Assembly (NCBI GenBank): GCA_934663885.1
Contig: CAKUKW010000030.1
Location: forward strand, 1 to 14,403
Reading direction: 5' to 3'
Origin: an uncultured Tidjanibacter sp.
Lineage (GTDB): Bacteria > Bacteroidota > Bacteroidia > Bacteroidales > Rikenellaceae
Length of the DNA stretch: 14,403 bases
Under the pieces are notes generated by a model. It was not told the DNA's origin, did not search any database, and worked only from the letters and a program-made list of their open reading frames with translations. Position 1 is the stretch's first letter; each line of letters starts with the position of its first letter. Positions 1 through 7,372 of the stretch are shown piece by piece. Position numbers and translations under genes: made by a program.

Positions 1-3000
1 GAACTGCCCTTTATGGACTGGCGCGAAGAATTGCAGCACAACGCCCGCCAGAGGAAGCCGGAAAAAGAACAACAGGAGAAAGAAAACCGGGAACGGCATC
101 ATCCGGCCGGTACCGGGCCCGCTTACCCTGTCGGAGATGCCCGGCTGGCGGAGCAGCAGGAGCAGCTTCGGCAGGAGCAGGAACGCCAGCGGACAGAGTA
201 CCTTAAACCGGTACCGTTCAAAGCGGAAATACTGCCGCATTACCGCGAGGGGTCGCTTGTTTCGGATGCGGATAACCGCATCGGCTACCTGCGCAATATC
301 GACGGTTTGCAGCCGATGTTCCACCCGCTGGAGCTTTCCGAAGCGCAGGAAACCAAAGCGTCTATCTATGTGGAGATACGCGACACCTATTATCATCTGT
401 ATCAGAACGAAGCCGAACGGCTGGAAGCGAACCCCGCCCTGCGTGAGATGCTCAACCGCCTGTACGACAACTTTACAGACCGTTTCGGCAGGCTCAACGA
501 CAAAAAGAACCTCGACCTTATTAAAATGGACGCGCGGGGAACGGAAATACTTTCGCTCGAACGCTACATCGACGGGGTGGCCCATAAAGCCGACATTTTC
601 CATCATCCGGTCGCCTTTAACCCCAACGAGATTACGGAAGCCGCCGACGCCCATGAAGCGCTGGTGGCCAGCCTGAACAGGTACGCCGGGGTGAACCTGG
701 AATATATGGCCTCCCTCACGGGCGGAACGAGGGAGGGCATACTGGAAGAACTGCGCGGGCGCATCTATTATAACCCCGACATCGACGGTTACGAGGTAGC
801 CGATAAGTACATCGCCGGGAACGTCATCGAAAAAGCCGGACGTGTGGAGCGTTTCCTGCGCGATAACCCCACACACGCCCCGGCAGCGGAATCCCTCGGT
901 GCGCTCCGGGAAGCCGCCCCGAAACCTATCGCTTTCGACGACCTCGATTTTAATTTCGGTGAAAGGTGGATTCCGGGCGGTATCTATGAGAAATTCGCAT
1001 CCCACCTGTTCGATACGGAGGTTACGATAACCTACGCCCCCAATATCGACGAGTATAGCGTCAAGGCGGAAAATAAAGGCAGAGGGAACATAAAAATCAT
1101 GAACCAATATGCCGTCGATTCCGAAAACCGCAAATTCAACGGGATTCACCTGATGAAACACGCCCTGCAAAACACCTCGCCCGACATCACCAAAAAGGTG
1201 CGCAAGCTCATCGACGGGGAGATGAAAGAGGTAAAGGTACGCGACAGTCAGGCGATCCAACTCGCCAACTCCAGGATAGACGAAATCCGTAACGGTTTTT
1301 CCGACTGGCTGCGCGACCAGTCGCCGGAGTTCAAAGACCGGCTGGCGGGGCTGTATAACCGCACGTTCAACTGCTTCGTGCGCCCGCAGTACGACGGCTC
1401 GCACCAGACGTTCCCCGGCCTCGACCTCAAAGGGCTGGGCATCCAAGACCTCTACAAGAGCCAAAAGGATGCCATCTGGATGGATAAGATGCTGGGCGGC
1501 GGGATCTGCGACCACGAGGTCGGCGGCGGTAAAACGCTGATTATGTGCTGCGGAGCGATGGAGAAAAAGCGGCTCGGATTAGCCAACAAAGTCATGATTA
1601 CAGGCTTGAAAGCCAATATCCACGAGATAGCCAAGACGTTCTGCACCGCCTATCCGAACGCGCGGGTACTTTATCCCGGCAAGGAAGATTTTACCCCGAA
1701 AAACCGGGAACGTATCTTCCGCGAGATAAAAAACAACGACTGGGACGCAGTCATACTCACGCACGAACAGTTCGGCAAGATACCGCAGTCGCCCCAGCTG
1801 CAACAGCAGATTTTGCAGGACGAACTCGACAGCGTGGAAGAAAATCTGGAAGTATATAAGGCGCAGGGCAACAGCGTTTCCCGCGCCATGCTCAAAGGGT
1901 GCATCCGCCGCAAGCTCAACCTCGAAGCCAAGCTGCAAAACATCACGCACGCCATCGAAACCCGCAAGGACGATGCGGTGGACTTCAAGTTAATGGGGAT
2001 CGACCACATTTACGTAGACGAGAGCCACCGGATGAAGAATCTCACGTTCAACACCCGGCACGACCGGGTGGCGGGCCTCGGCAACCCGGAGGGGAGCCAG
2101 CGGGCGCTCAACATGCTGTTCGCCATCCGCACCATACAGGAGCGCACCGGGCGCGACCTGGGCGCTACGTTCCTGTCGGGCACGACCATTTCCAACAGTC
2201 TGACGGAACTGTACCTGCTCTTTAAGTATCTCCGTCCGCAGGAGTTGGAACGGCAGAACCTGAAAACATTCGACGCATGGGCGGCCGTGTTCGCCAAGAA
2301 AACCATCGACTATGAGTTTTCGGTAACGAACGAGGTCGTGCAGAAAGAGCGGTTCCGCTACTTTATCAAGGTGCCGGAACTGGCGGCTTTCTATTCGGAG
2401 ATTACCGATTACCGCACGGCCAAAGACATCGGCATCGACCGCCCGGAAAAGAACGAGATACTCTATACCATTCCGCCGACGGCCGACCAGCGGGAGTTTA
2501 TCGACCGTCTGGTGCAGTTCGCCAAGACCGGCGACGGGGAACTGCTCTACCGGGGCAAGCTGACCGATAACGAGGACAAGGCGAAAATGCTTATCGCCAC
2601 CAATTATTCCCGGAAGATGTCGCTCGATATGCGTATGGTCGACCCGGAACGCTTCGGCGACGATATCGACAACAAGGCCAGCCATGCCGCCCGCAACATT
2701 GCTTCCTATTATAAAAAGTATGACGAATACAAGGGTACGCAGTTCGTGTTCAGCGATCTGGGCACTTACAAGCCGAACGAGTGGAACATATACAGCGAGA
2801 TAAAGCGCAAGCTGGTGGAAGACCACGGCATCCCTGCCCATGAGGTGCGCGTTATTCAGGAGGCATCCGGCAGCGAGAACCAGCGTAAAAAGATGATAGA
2901 GGATATGCGGGAGGGGAAAATCCGTGTGCTGTTCGGTTCGACCGAGATGCTCGGAACGGGCGTGAACGCCCAGAAAAGGGCTGTGGCGGCCCATCACCTC

Positions 3001-4215
3001 GATCAGCCGTGGCGGCCCTCCGACCTCGACCAGCGCAACGGCAGGGCGGTACGCACGGGCAACGAAGTGGCCAAATACTACGGGGATAACAAGGTGGATA
3101 TTGTTATGTACGCCGTGGAAAAGACGCTGGACGCCTATATCTTCAACCTGCTCCATAACAAGCAACTGTTTATACAGCAGCTTAAAACGGGGAATCTGGG
3201 GTCGCGCACCATCGACGAGGGGGCGATAGACGAGAAATCGGGCATGAACTTCTCCGAGTACGTCGCCATCCTGTCGGGCAATACCGAACTGCTGGAACGG
3301 GCAAGGCTGGAAAAGAAGATTACCACCTTAGAGAGCGAACGGCAAGCGTTCGTGCGCGGTAAGTCGTCCAGCCGCTATAAACTGGACGAGATTACCGAAA
3401 AGACGGCGAAGAATGGCAGGTTGATCGAGCGCATCGGGCGCGATTTGGAGAACTTCAAAGCCCGCGTGCAGCTTAACGAGGACGGTTCCTACAAGAATCC
3501 CATCCGGTTGGATGGCGTTCAGGGTGGCGGTATGGAGCTTATCGGCAAGCACCTGAACCACCTCGACCGGACGGCCCGCACGGGCGGGGAACCCCAAAAG
3601 ATAGGCAGCCTGTACGGTTTCGACCTGTTGGTACAGAGCGAGAAATCCCAGAAAGACGGGCTGGATTTTGTTCAAAACCGCTTTTATGTACGGGGGGAGG
3701 GGGATTATCTCTATTCCTACAATCACGGTCGCATAGCCGCCGATCCGCGACTGGCGGCGCAGAATTTCATTAACGCGCTCTCCACCATCGAGCCGACGCT
3801 GGAGAAATTCCAAAAGGAGAACGAGCGGTTGGCAAAGGATATTCCCACGCTTCAGGAGGTGGTAAGCGGCACGTGGCGCAAAGAGCCGGAGCTGGCCGCG
3901 TTAAAGGCTGAATTTACGGAATTAGACCGCAAGATACAGCTATCCCTCAAACCGGTTGAAGACAGCGAGGGAGAGCCTGCACGCGAGGTTAGTCAGGATA
4001 AAGGGCAATCCCCGGACGACTACCGGCAGCCGGAACGTCAGGCTCCCCGGCAGGGAAACGACAGCCAGCCGGTACCGCAAAGTAACAGTCAACCCTATAT
4101 TCCCGAACGGTTGCGCCACCTCGCCGATAACTCCGGCGGGCGTGTGGTCATCGCCGGGGCGGGGGCAAGTCCTCCGAAACCCGACGTTCCCACGCATAAG
4201 GGAATCAAACTGTAA
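1..4215 (+). CDS. ICE-type SNF2-like helicase (C-terminal part of a larger helicase/methylase-like protein), 5' end outside window
   Basis: The frame is open from base 1 with in-frame codons before the first ATG at 13, so the true start is probably upstream. The numbering here counts that ATG as residue 1. Visible helicase signatures are a Walker A-like EVGGGKT at residues 502-508, a DEAH-type box DESH at 669-672, and a motif VI-like QRNGRAVRTG near 1007-1016 preceded by DQPWRPSDLD. This is the two-lobe SNF2 layout. A charged, probably coiled-coil stretch follows, and a Pro/Gln-rich tail closes the protein (about 1340-1400). Proteins of this type in Bacteroidales conjugative elements are commonly near 2000 residues with an N-terminal N6-adenine methylase domain. 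No NPPY/NPPF motif is present in the visible part, so a methylase domain, if there is one, lies off the left edge. It probably acts on element DNA during transfer, maintenance or defence, but its exact role is not established. It ends at a strong terminator and converges with the toxin gene. Confidence 0.85.
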   Translation, partial: ELPFMDWREELQHNARQRKPEKEQQEKENRERHHPAGTGPAYPVGDARLAEQQEQLRQEQERQRTEYLKPVPFKAEILPHYREGSLVSDADNRIGYLRNIDGLQPMFHPLELSEAQETKASIYVEIRDTYYHLYQNEAERLEANPALREMLNRLYDNFTDRFGRLNDKKNLDLIKMDARGTEILSLERYIDGVAHKADIFHHPVAFNPNEITEAADAHEALVASLNRYAGVNLEYMASLTGGTREGILEELRGRIYYNPDIDGYEVADKYIAGNVIEKAGRVERFLRDNPTHAPAAESLGALREAAPKPIAFDDLDFNFGERWIPGGIYEKFASHLFDTEVTITYAPNIDEYSVKAENKGRGNIKIMNQYAVDSENRKFNGIHLMKHALQNTSPDITKKVRKLIDGEMKEVKVRDSQAIQLANSRIDEIRNGFSDWLRDQSPEFKDRLAGLYNRTFNCFVRPQYDGSHQTFPGLDLKGLGIQDLYKSQKDAIWMDKMLGGGICDHEVGGGKTLIMCCGAMEKKRLGLANKVMITGLKANIHEIAKTFCTAYPNARVLYPGKEDFTPKNRERIFREIKNNDWDAVILTHEQFGKIPQSPQLQQQILQDELDSVEENLEVYKAQGNSVSRAMLKGCIRRKLNLEAKLQNITHAIETRKDDAVDFKLMGIDHIYVDESHRMKNLTFNTRHDRVAGLGNPEGSQRALNMLFAIRTIQERTGRDLGATFLSGTTISNSLTELYLLFKYLRPQELERQNLKTFDAWAAVFAKKTIDYEFSVTNEVVQKERFRYFIKVPELAAFYSEITDYRTAKDIGIDRPEKNEILYTIPPTADQREFIDRLVQFAKTGDGELLYRGKLTDNEDKAKMLIATNYSRKMSLDMRMVDPERFGDDIDNKASHAARNIASYYKKYDEYKGTQFVFSDLGTYKPNEWNIYSEIKRKLVEDHGIPAHEVRVIQEASGSENQRKKMIEDMREGKIRVLFGSTEMLGTGVNAQKRAVAAHHLDQPWRPSDLDQRNGRAVRTGNEVAKYYGDNKVDIVMYAVEKTLDAYIFNLLHNKQLFIQQLKTGNLGSRTIDEGAIDEKSGMNFSEYVAILSGNTELLERARLEKKITTLESERQAFVRGKSSSRYKLDEITEKTAKNGRLIERIGRDLENFKARVQLNEDGSYKNPIRLDGVQGGGMELIGKHLNHLDRTARTGGEPQKIGSLYGFDLLVQSEKSQKDGLDFVQNRFYVRGEGDYLYSYNHGRIAADPRLAAQNFINALSTIEPTLEKFQKENERLAKDIPTLQEVVSGTWRKEPELAALKAEFTELDRKIQLSLKPVEDSEGEPAREVSQDKGQSPDDYRQPERQAPRQGNDSQPVPQSNSQPYIPERLRHLADNSGGRVVIAGAGASPPKPDVPTHKGIKL

Positions 4216-4218
4216 CGA

Positions 4219-4260
4219 AGAAGCCGCCGGAGTTCAAAAATTCCGGCGGCTTCTATTTTT
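4219..4260 (+). terminator. Rho-independent terminator after the helicase gene
   Basis: Perfect 12-bp GC-rich stem (4220-4231 with 4242-4253, GAAGCCGCCGGA and its complement), extendable by one A-T pair, a 10-nt loop and then TATTTTT. It begins 4 bases after the helicase stop codon. The opposite strand has no T tract after the stem, so it works mainly for rightward transcription and should stop read-through into the antisense of the toxin gene. Confidence 0.93.
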
Positions 4261-4278
4261 TACGGCATACATAAATTA

Positions 4279-4581
4279 TTATTCGCGTATCCTGTTTTTC
4301 AAATCCATACTCCCGTGCAATATCCTGACCACCTCTATTTCGCTGTCAGACAGGATGCGGTAGAATATCACATGGCTGGCCGCCCTGTACCCTAAAATAT
4401 TCCCGTCTATCTGTTCGTACCGCTTTCCGAGCCTCAGCGGATCGTCCGCTATATCGCCGCACAAACCGATCAGCATATTGTAATACAGGTCGGCCTGACG
4501 CTCCGACCACGTTTCGAGGGTGTAATTCCAAATGCCGGACAAGTCCTCGACCGCCTTGTTGGTAAACCGGAACTTACCCAT
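4279..4581 (-). CDS. RelE/ParE-family toxin
   Basis: A 100-residue protein with the features of the RelE/ParE superfamily: an N-terminal strand followed by a helical hairpin containing the AVEDLSGIWNYTLETWSERQA pattern, a central DPLRLGKRYEQI segment, and C-terminal strands with HVIFYRI and EIEVVRILHG. ParE toxins of this family usually poison DNA gyrase, while RelE toxins cut ribosome-bound mRNA. The W-x-Y-T and RILHGSMD features fit the ParE side better. The ATG overlaps the last 8 bases of the antitoxin gene, the usual coupled arrangement. The pair sits between element genes and could stabilise the ICE; that role is inferred. Confidence 0.88.
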   Translation of the reverse strand: MGKFRFTNKAVEDLSGIWNYTLETWSERQADLYYNMLIGLCGDIADDPLRLGKRYEQIDGNILGYRAASHVIFYRILSDSEIEVVRILHGSMDLKNRIRE

Positions 4582-4825
4582 TCGCCCTTGCCGCTTTCAG
4601 GTTCTCCAAATGCTGCGCCGGGTTGAAATCCGCCGCCGTGCCGCTGTCCAGACCCTCCTGTATGGCGCTTCTGAGCGCCGTAACGCGGTTTTCTTCCTCT
4701 TCCAGAAGCCTTAACCCGGCGCGGATAACCTCGCTGGCATTCCTGAAACGACCCTGCGAAACCTTATTCTCGACAAAACTGTCGAAATAGTTTCCAAGCG
4801 ATACCGAAGTGTTTTTGCTGCTCAT
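4574..4825 (-). CDS. ParD-like ribbon-helix-helix antitoxin
   Basis: An 83-residue protein. The N-terminal TSVSLGNYFDSFVENKV strand-helix and RFRNASEVIRAGLRLLEEEE segment match the ParD/CopG ribbon-helix-helix DNA-binding fold. The C-terminal half is the likely toxin-binding tail. I chose the ATG at 4825: a longer frame would begin with TTG at 4873, but that lies inside the promoter/operator palindrome and adds 16 residues not typical of the family. The stop overlaps the toxin start by 8 bases (ATGGGTAA), so the two are translationally coupled. It should neutralise the toxin and repress its own promoter through the palindrome immediately upstream. Confidence 0.88.
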   Translation of the reverse strand: MSSKNTSVSLGNYFDSFVENKVSQGRFRNASEVIRAGLRLLEEEENRVTALRSAIQEGLDSGTAADFNPAQHLENLKAARANG

Positions 4826-4842
4826 AATTATCTGTATTTTCT

Positions 4843-4871
4843 GCAAAGTTACCAAATCTTGGTAACTTTGC
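4843..4871 (-). promoter_or_regulatory. Antitoxin-toxin promoter with palindromic operator
   Basis: A perfect inverted repeat with 13-base arms (4843-4855 and 4859-4871, GCAAAGTTACCAA and its complement) separated by ATC. On the minus strand it contains TAACTTTG, a full match to the Bacteroidota -7 box TAnnTTTG, with a TTG 19 bases upstream as the -33 element. The operator therefore covers the whole core promoter. Transcription would begin close to 4837, giving a leader of about a dozen bases before the antitoxin ATG. This is the expected site of ParD or ParD-ParE autorepression. The symmetry also places a TAACTTTG on the plus strand, but without a matching -33 element. Confidence 0.8.
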
Positions 4872-4890
4872 AAGTCCGATACCGGATTTT

Positions 4891-5220
4891 TTACTCCTGA
4901 TCCTCATCTTCTTTATCCTTATTCATCTTGCGGAATTTATCGAAGTTCCGTTCGATAAACTCCAATACGTCCGATTCCCTGTAATAGGTCTTGTGCTTGT
5001 TCATCTGATAGGGCAGATCGCCCGATGAACGGTAGCGTTGCAGGGTACGCTTGGAGATGTTCAGCATTTTGCACACCTCGAAATTGTCCAACATCTTTTC
5101 TCCTTCCATCTTAAATACGGGGTTGGGTTTAAAGGCAGGGTCGCACAGCTTTTCGATACGGTCTAACCGTACCATGACGCGCTGCATCCAACTGTCGAAA
5201 TGTTCCTTCTCTATAAACAT
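4891..5220 (-). CDS. Xis2c/Xis2d-like helix-turn-helix protein (MerR/HTH_17 type)
   Basis: A 109-residue protein. An N-terminal helical segment (1-30) is followed from about residue 42 by a winged-helix excisionase-type domain: NFEVCKMLNISKRTLQRYRS is the helix-turn-helix, and KTYYRESDVLEFIE is the wing and following helix. The C-terminus is highly charged (KDKEDEDQE). In CTnDOT-family elements, small proteins with this NxEVCxxLNxSxRTLQxYR pattern act as recombination directionality factors (Xis2c, Xis2d) under RteC control. Its position downstream of rteC on the same strand supports that role here. Many ICE helix-turn-helix proteins of this shape are unstudied, so it could also be a simple transcription factor. 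The ATG is at 5218-5220; no good TAnnTTTG box was found just upstream (the nearest is GACCTTTG, one mismatch). Confidence 0.78.
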   Translation of the reverse strand: MFIEKEHFDSWMQRVMVRLDRIEKLCDPAFKPNPVFKMEGEKMLDNFEVCKMLNISKRTLQRYRSSGDLPYQMNKHKTYYRESDVLEFIERNFDKFRKMNKDKEDEDQE

Positions 5221-5548
5221 ATTGATTAATTACGTGCCGGCAAAGGTCTGGATTATCGCAAGTCCCCGTATCGGGGTTAGGCAATTCTTTTTTGCAGGCG
5301 GCGCCATACGCTGTTACAGAGCGGATTTATGACCTTACGTATGCGATCACGATGAAAAGGAAAATAGGGTGTCGGGATAGGCGGCTAACCGGATATATCG
5401 CTAATAATCAATATTGTAGATGCTTTTACTTGGAATGTGGAGAAACGTTAAAAATAGGGTGCGCCGGAAAAAAGACTGAAATTCCTGAGTTTTTTAACTT
5501 TCGGGAACAGAAACCGGCCCTTATTTACTGTTCTTTGGGAAAGAGGGG
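5221..5548. other. Intergenic region between rteC and the Xis-like gene
   Basis: No convincing gene is present. It contains a short hairpin CCCCG-TAT-CGGGG (5263-5275) about 43 bases upstream of the Xis-like start, and two copies of the 11-mer AAAATAGGGTG at 5361-5371 and 5451-5461. In CTnDOT the equivalent space carries the excision-operon promoter bound by RteC, so these repeats are candidate binding elements, but they are direct repeats and short. A 174-codon plus-strand frame (5292-5816) overlaps this stretch but is rejected because it runs antisense into rteC. Confidence 0.5.
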
Positions 5549-5575
5549 AGCATATACCCAGGTTAGGTATATGCT
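5549..5575 (-). terminator. Hairpin at the 3' end of rteC, probable terminator
   Basis: A perfect 10-bp stem (5549-5558 with 5566-5575, AGCATATACC and its complement) with a 7-nt loop. The rteC TAG stop lies at its edge. For minus-strand transcription the hairpin is preceded by an A-rich run and followed by CCCCTCTTTC, which is a weak U tract. For plus-strand transcription it is followed by ATTTCTTTTTA, but no plus-strand gene precedes it. It is most likely the rteC transcript end, with moderate certainty. Confidence 0.5.
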
Positions 5576-6401
5576 ATTTCTTTTTATTAAGCTTGTTCAT
5601 GCGTTGCAGCAGGGCCTCTTTGAGCAAGTCCAGAAAAGGCGTCGGGTTATCGCGCGTCCTCATTTCGGCAAACTCGCTGGCCATATTGTCCAGATTTACA
5701 CCAAATACGCCTCCGACGATCTTTGCCACGAAAGAAAGCGGCACACGGCCAAAGGCGCGAAAGGAATCGAGCGCGTACAGCAGTTCTATCAGGAACCTCT
5801 TTTTTGTATTCCATGAGAGCCGGGGCGCATCGTTTCGCGGAATTTCAAGTTCGTCCAGTTTCGATTTTATCAGGATTTCCAGTTCTTCGTTGGCTTGCAG
5901 TCGCGCCAGTTTATAGTCGCCGTTGGTCGAGTAGCGCTGTTCCCGTTCGCTGACGATAGGCTCCAGGTGGTGGCGGCCTATATTCAGCTTGTCGCGGGTG
6001 AAATAATAGGTGTCGTTGTCCGATAGCCCCAGCCGGTAGTAGCTGTAAAAATCCTGGTGGCACTCGATGTAATCCTGTAACTTGACCAGTACCCTGTGCA
6101 GGTAGTCGCGCTGTACGTCCGGCCCGCCGATAGGACGCTCTATCTCGATGTTGTAGGCCTCGCAGTAATAGATAAAGCTGGAGGAAATACGGGGCTTTTC
6201 GTTCTTGAAAAAATCAATCTCCTCTGTTTCGTCGGCAAATTCATAACCGACGATAAAATCTTTCAGACGCGCATTGGCTCCGTGCAGGACGACAGCGCAC
6301 GCATGCAACCGTTTCACATCGTCTTTCTCGGATGATTCTATCTGCGACAACTGATGCTCCGTGTCCTGTTTCAACTCCTGCAAAAATTCCTTCAATAACA
6401 T
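5574..6401 (-). CDS. rteC: RteC-family regulator of ICE excision
   Basis: A 275-residue protein, basic at the C-terminus. The central signature HQDFYSYYRLGLSDNDTYYF, followed by a charged region, is characteristic of the RteC family. In CTnDOT, RteC is made after tetracycline-dependent RteA/RteB signalling and activates the xis2c-xis2d-orf3-exc excision operon. The C-terminal part here (KKRFLIELLYALDSFRAFGRVPLSFVAKIVGGVFGVNL) contains the expected winged-helix-like DNA-binding region. I use the ATG at 6401; an in-frame TTG at 6443 would add 14 residues but lies in the leader next to inverted repeats. Neither tetQ nor rteA/rteB is in the window, so the upstream signal in this element is unknown. 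Downstream lies the Xis-like gene, the natural target. Confidence 0.85.
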   Translation of the reverse strand: MLLKEFLQELKQDTEHQLSQIESSEKDDVKRLHACAVVLHGANARLKDFIVGYEFADETEEIDFFKNEKPRISSSFIYYCEAYNIEIERPIGGPDVQRDYLHRVLVKLQDYIECHQDFYSYYRLGLSDNDTYYFTRDKLNIGRHHLEPIVSEREQRYSTNGDYKLARLQANEELEILIKSKLDELEIPRNDAPRLSWNTKKRFLIELLYALDSFRAFGRVPLSFVAKIVGGVFGVNLDNMASEFAEMRTRDNPTPFLDLLKEALLQRMNKLNKKK

Positions 6402-6445
6402 GTATCTTTTGGTTTGTGTATATTTATAATCAATCGATTTCAACT

Positions 6446-6535
6446 ACTGGCATACCGGCCAGACCGGAAAAACAAAAACCCTCCATACGAATGGCAGGAG
6501 GGTTTTGTCAGATATAGAATTGCCTGTATGCCGGT
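6446..6535 (-). promoter_or_regulatory. Nested inverted repeats upstream of rteC; inner terminator or attenuator
   Basis: The inner stem pairs AAAACCCTCC (6475-6484) with GGAGGGTTTT (6497-6506), loop 12 nt. Read on the minus strand it is followed by GGGTTTTTGTTTTT, a typical intrinsic terminator. An outer pair of arms (6446-6459 and 6522-6535, built on GGCATAC) matches at 12 of 14 positions and encloses it. The terminator lies about 74 bases before the rteC ATG. It could end transcription arriving from the genes to the right, or serve as an attenuator in an rteC leader. The outer arms could instead be an RteB-type protein-binding site. Confidence 0.6.
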
Positions 6536-6789
6536 AAGAAATAACGACTGTCAGCCTTTCAATTATTTACCGCTTTTCCAGCCGATAAGGTCAATGAAAA
6601 TATCGTTATAGTCTTACCCTATATTTTGGGGGATTTGTATCATGATATTATTCATTTTTTAAGTTTGTGCCGTTTTTCTTTTCAGTACCAATAGTTTGGT
6701 AAGCCCCCGCCGAATAGCAAAAGGGCTTACCTTTGATTTCCATTTTAAACTTTTATTCCGTTTCTAATGGATTGAAAGCAATAAACGAA
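6536..6789. other. AT-rich gene-free stretch with one hairpin
   Basis: About 250 bases, clearly richer in A and T than the flanking regions, with no credible gene. It holds a perfect 9-bp inverted repeat GGTAAGCCC (6698-6706) with its complement at 6723-6731, loop 16 nt, lying about 60 bases after the stop codon of the small minus-strand gene at 6790. The minus-strand sequence after the stem is not U-rich, so it is a weak terminator candidate. It may mark a junction between the ICE genes and the pilus region, but no integrase site, tRNA fragment or target duplication was recognised. Confidence 0.4.
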
Positions 6790-7191
6790 TTACTTGGAAA
6801 ACCGTCCTTCTCCCATAACAGTCATTCCCCCGGCTGCCGCACCTCCGCATACTGCCGAGCCTATCCACTTACTCCCTTCAAACCATGTTATTTCTACAGT
6901 ACCTGCTCCAAAACCTCCTCCGACTAATTGGAAAGATATTTTTTCGTTCTTTGAATAGTTTACCAACCAATCGGCATCTTCAGAAAACCATGCATAGCCT
7001 AAAGCAGTAAAACCTCCAACACCAATACCGCCAAAAGAGCCGTCAAATTGAAGTTGTTTTTTTCCATTATCGTCTTTCAATTCAAAAAACAATGTTCCGC
7101 CAAATAAAATACAACAGGCTGAAATTGCGCACGCTCCTTCGAGTTTGTTGTCCTCGTAGGCAAATCCTTTATTATCATTTGCCTCAACCAT
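6790..7191 (-). CDS. Small glycine-rich protein, possibly VapA-like beta barrel; 5' end doubtful
   Basis: 133 residues from ATG 7191. It is glycine-rich with alternating hydrophobic strands: FDGSFGGIGVGGFTALGYAWF, then DADWLVNYSKNEKISFQLVGGGFGAG, TVEITWFEGSKWIGS and a GGAAAGGMTVMGEGRF ending. This repeated strand-glycine pattern resembles the eight-stranded barrel of Rhodococcus VapA-type proteins, but the resemblance is only judged by eye. There is no clear signal peptide; a hydrophobic ACAISACCILFGGTLFF patch lies near residues 20-36. The ATG sits directly in a run of six A, and the other frame just upstream carries the better translation start (see 7077-7271). So the native protein may start at 7271 and be broken, or be read by frameshifting, here. 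Codon use and composition are AT-richer than the pilus genes. Confidence 0.5.
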   Translation of the reverse strand: MVEANDNKGFAYEDNKLEGACAISACCILFGGTLFFELKDDNGKKQLQFDGSFGGIGVGGFTALGYAWFSEDADWLVNYSKNEKISFQLVGGGFGAGTVEITWFEGSKWIGSAVCGGAAAGGMTVMGEGRFSK

Positions 7192-7271
7192 TTTTTGGCT
7201 CTTTCAATCTCGTTTCTCATCGCTAATTTGCGAGTTTCAAGCATTCTCTTGAAATTTTCTTCTTCTTTCAT
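7077..7271 (-). other. Probable 5' part of the same gene, shifted one frame relative to it
   Basis: ATG 7271 is preceded by TTAAAAACAATTCACA, the same A-rich leader found before the pilus genes, so translation very likely starts here. The first 27 residues or so (MKEEENFKRMLETRKLAMRN and on) form a charged helix. After the A6 run (plus-strand T6 at 7191-7196) this frame becomes unconvincing, ending in a short tail at 7077. Adding one A in the run would join the helix directly to the glycine-rich barrel, giving one protein of about 160 residues. The alternatives are a real mutation, a homopolymer sequencing error, transcriptional slippage, or a short upstream frame overlapping the next start. 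Confidence 0.5.
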
Positions 7272-7309
7272 TGTGAATTGTTTTTAATGATTATCAAAAA
7301 TGTTAATCT

Positions 7310-7346
7310 CCTCCTGCCGGTGATACTCCTTTCTTGAAGCAGGAGG
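7310..7346 (-). terminator. Hairpin between fimbrillin gene and small downstream gene
   Basis: An 8-bp perfect stem (CCTCCTGC at 7310-7317 with GCAGGAGG at 7339-7346), 21-nt loop, in the 101-base gap after the fimbrillin stop. The following minus-strand sequence is AGATTAACATTTTT, so a U-rich stretch comes only after about ten bases. It could be a leaky terminator or an RNA-stabilising 3' hairpin that protects abundant fimbrillin mRNA. Confidence 0.4.
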
Positions 7347-7372
7347 TTAGGTTTGAATCTTTATGTAATGTA

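Noticed and set aside
1990..3165. A 391-codon minus-strand frame inside the helicase gene
   Set aside because: It is antisense to clear helicase motifs, has no recognisable domain and no leader; long antisense frames are expected in GC-rich coding sequence.
1..4215. DNA methyltransferase domain in the large ICE protein
   Set aside because: No NPPY/NPPF or SAM-binding motif is visible in the part present; it may lie beyond the left edge but cannot be claimed here.
5292..5816. A 174-codon plus-strand frame over the rteC 3' end
   Set aside because: It lies half antisense to rteC, half in an intergenic region, with no family features or good leader.
6536..6789. ICE attachment site or tRNA target in the AT-rich stretch
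   Set aside because: No tRNA fold, integrase core or repeated end sequence was found; composition change alone is not enough.
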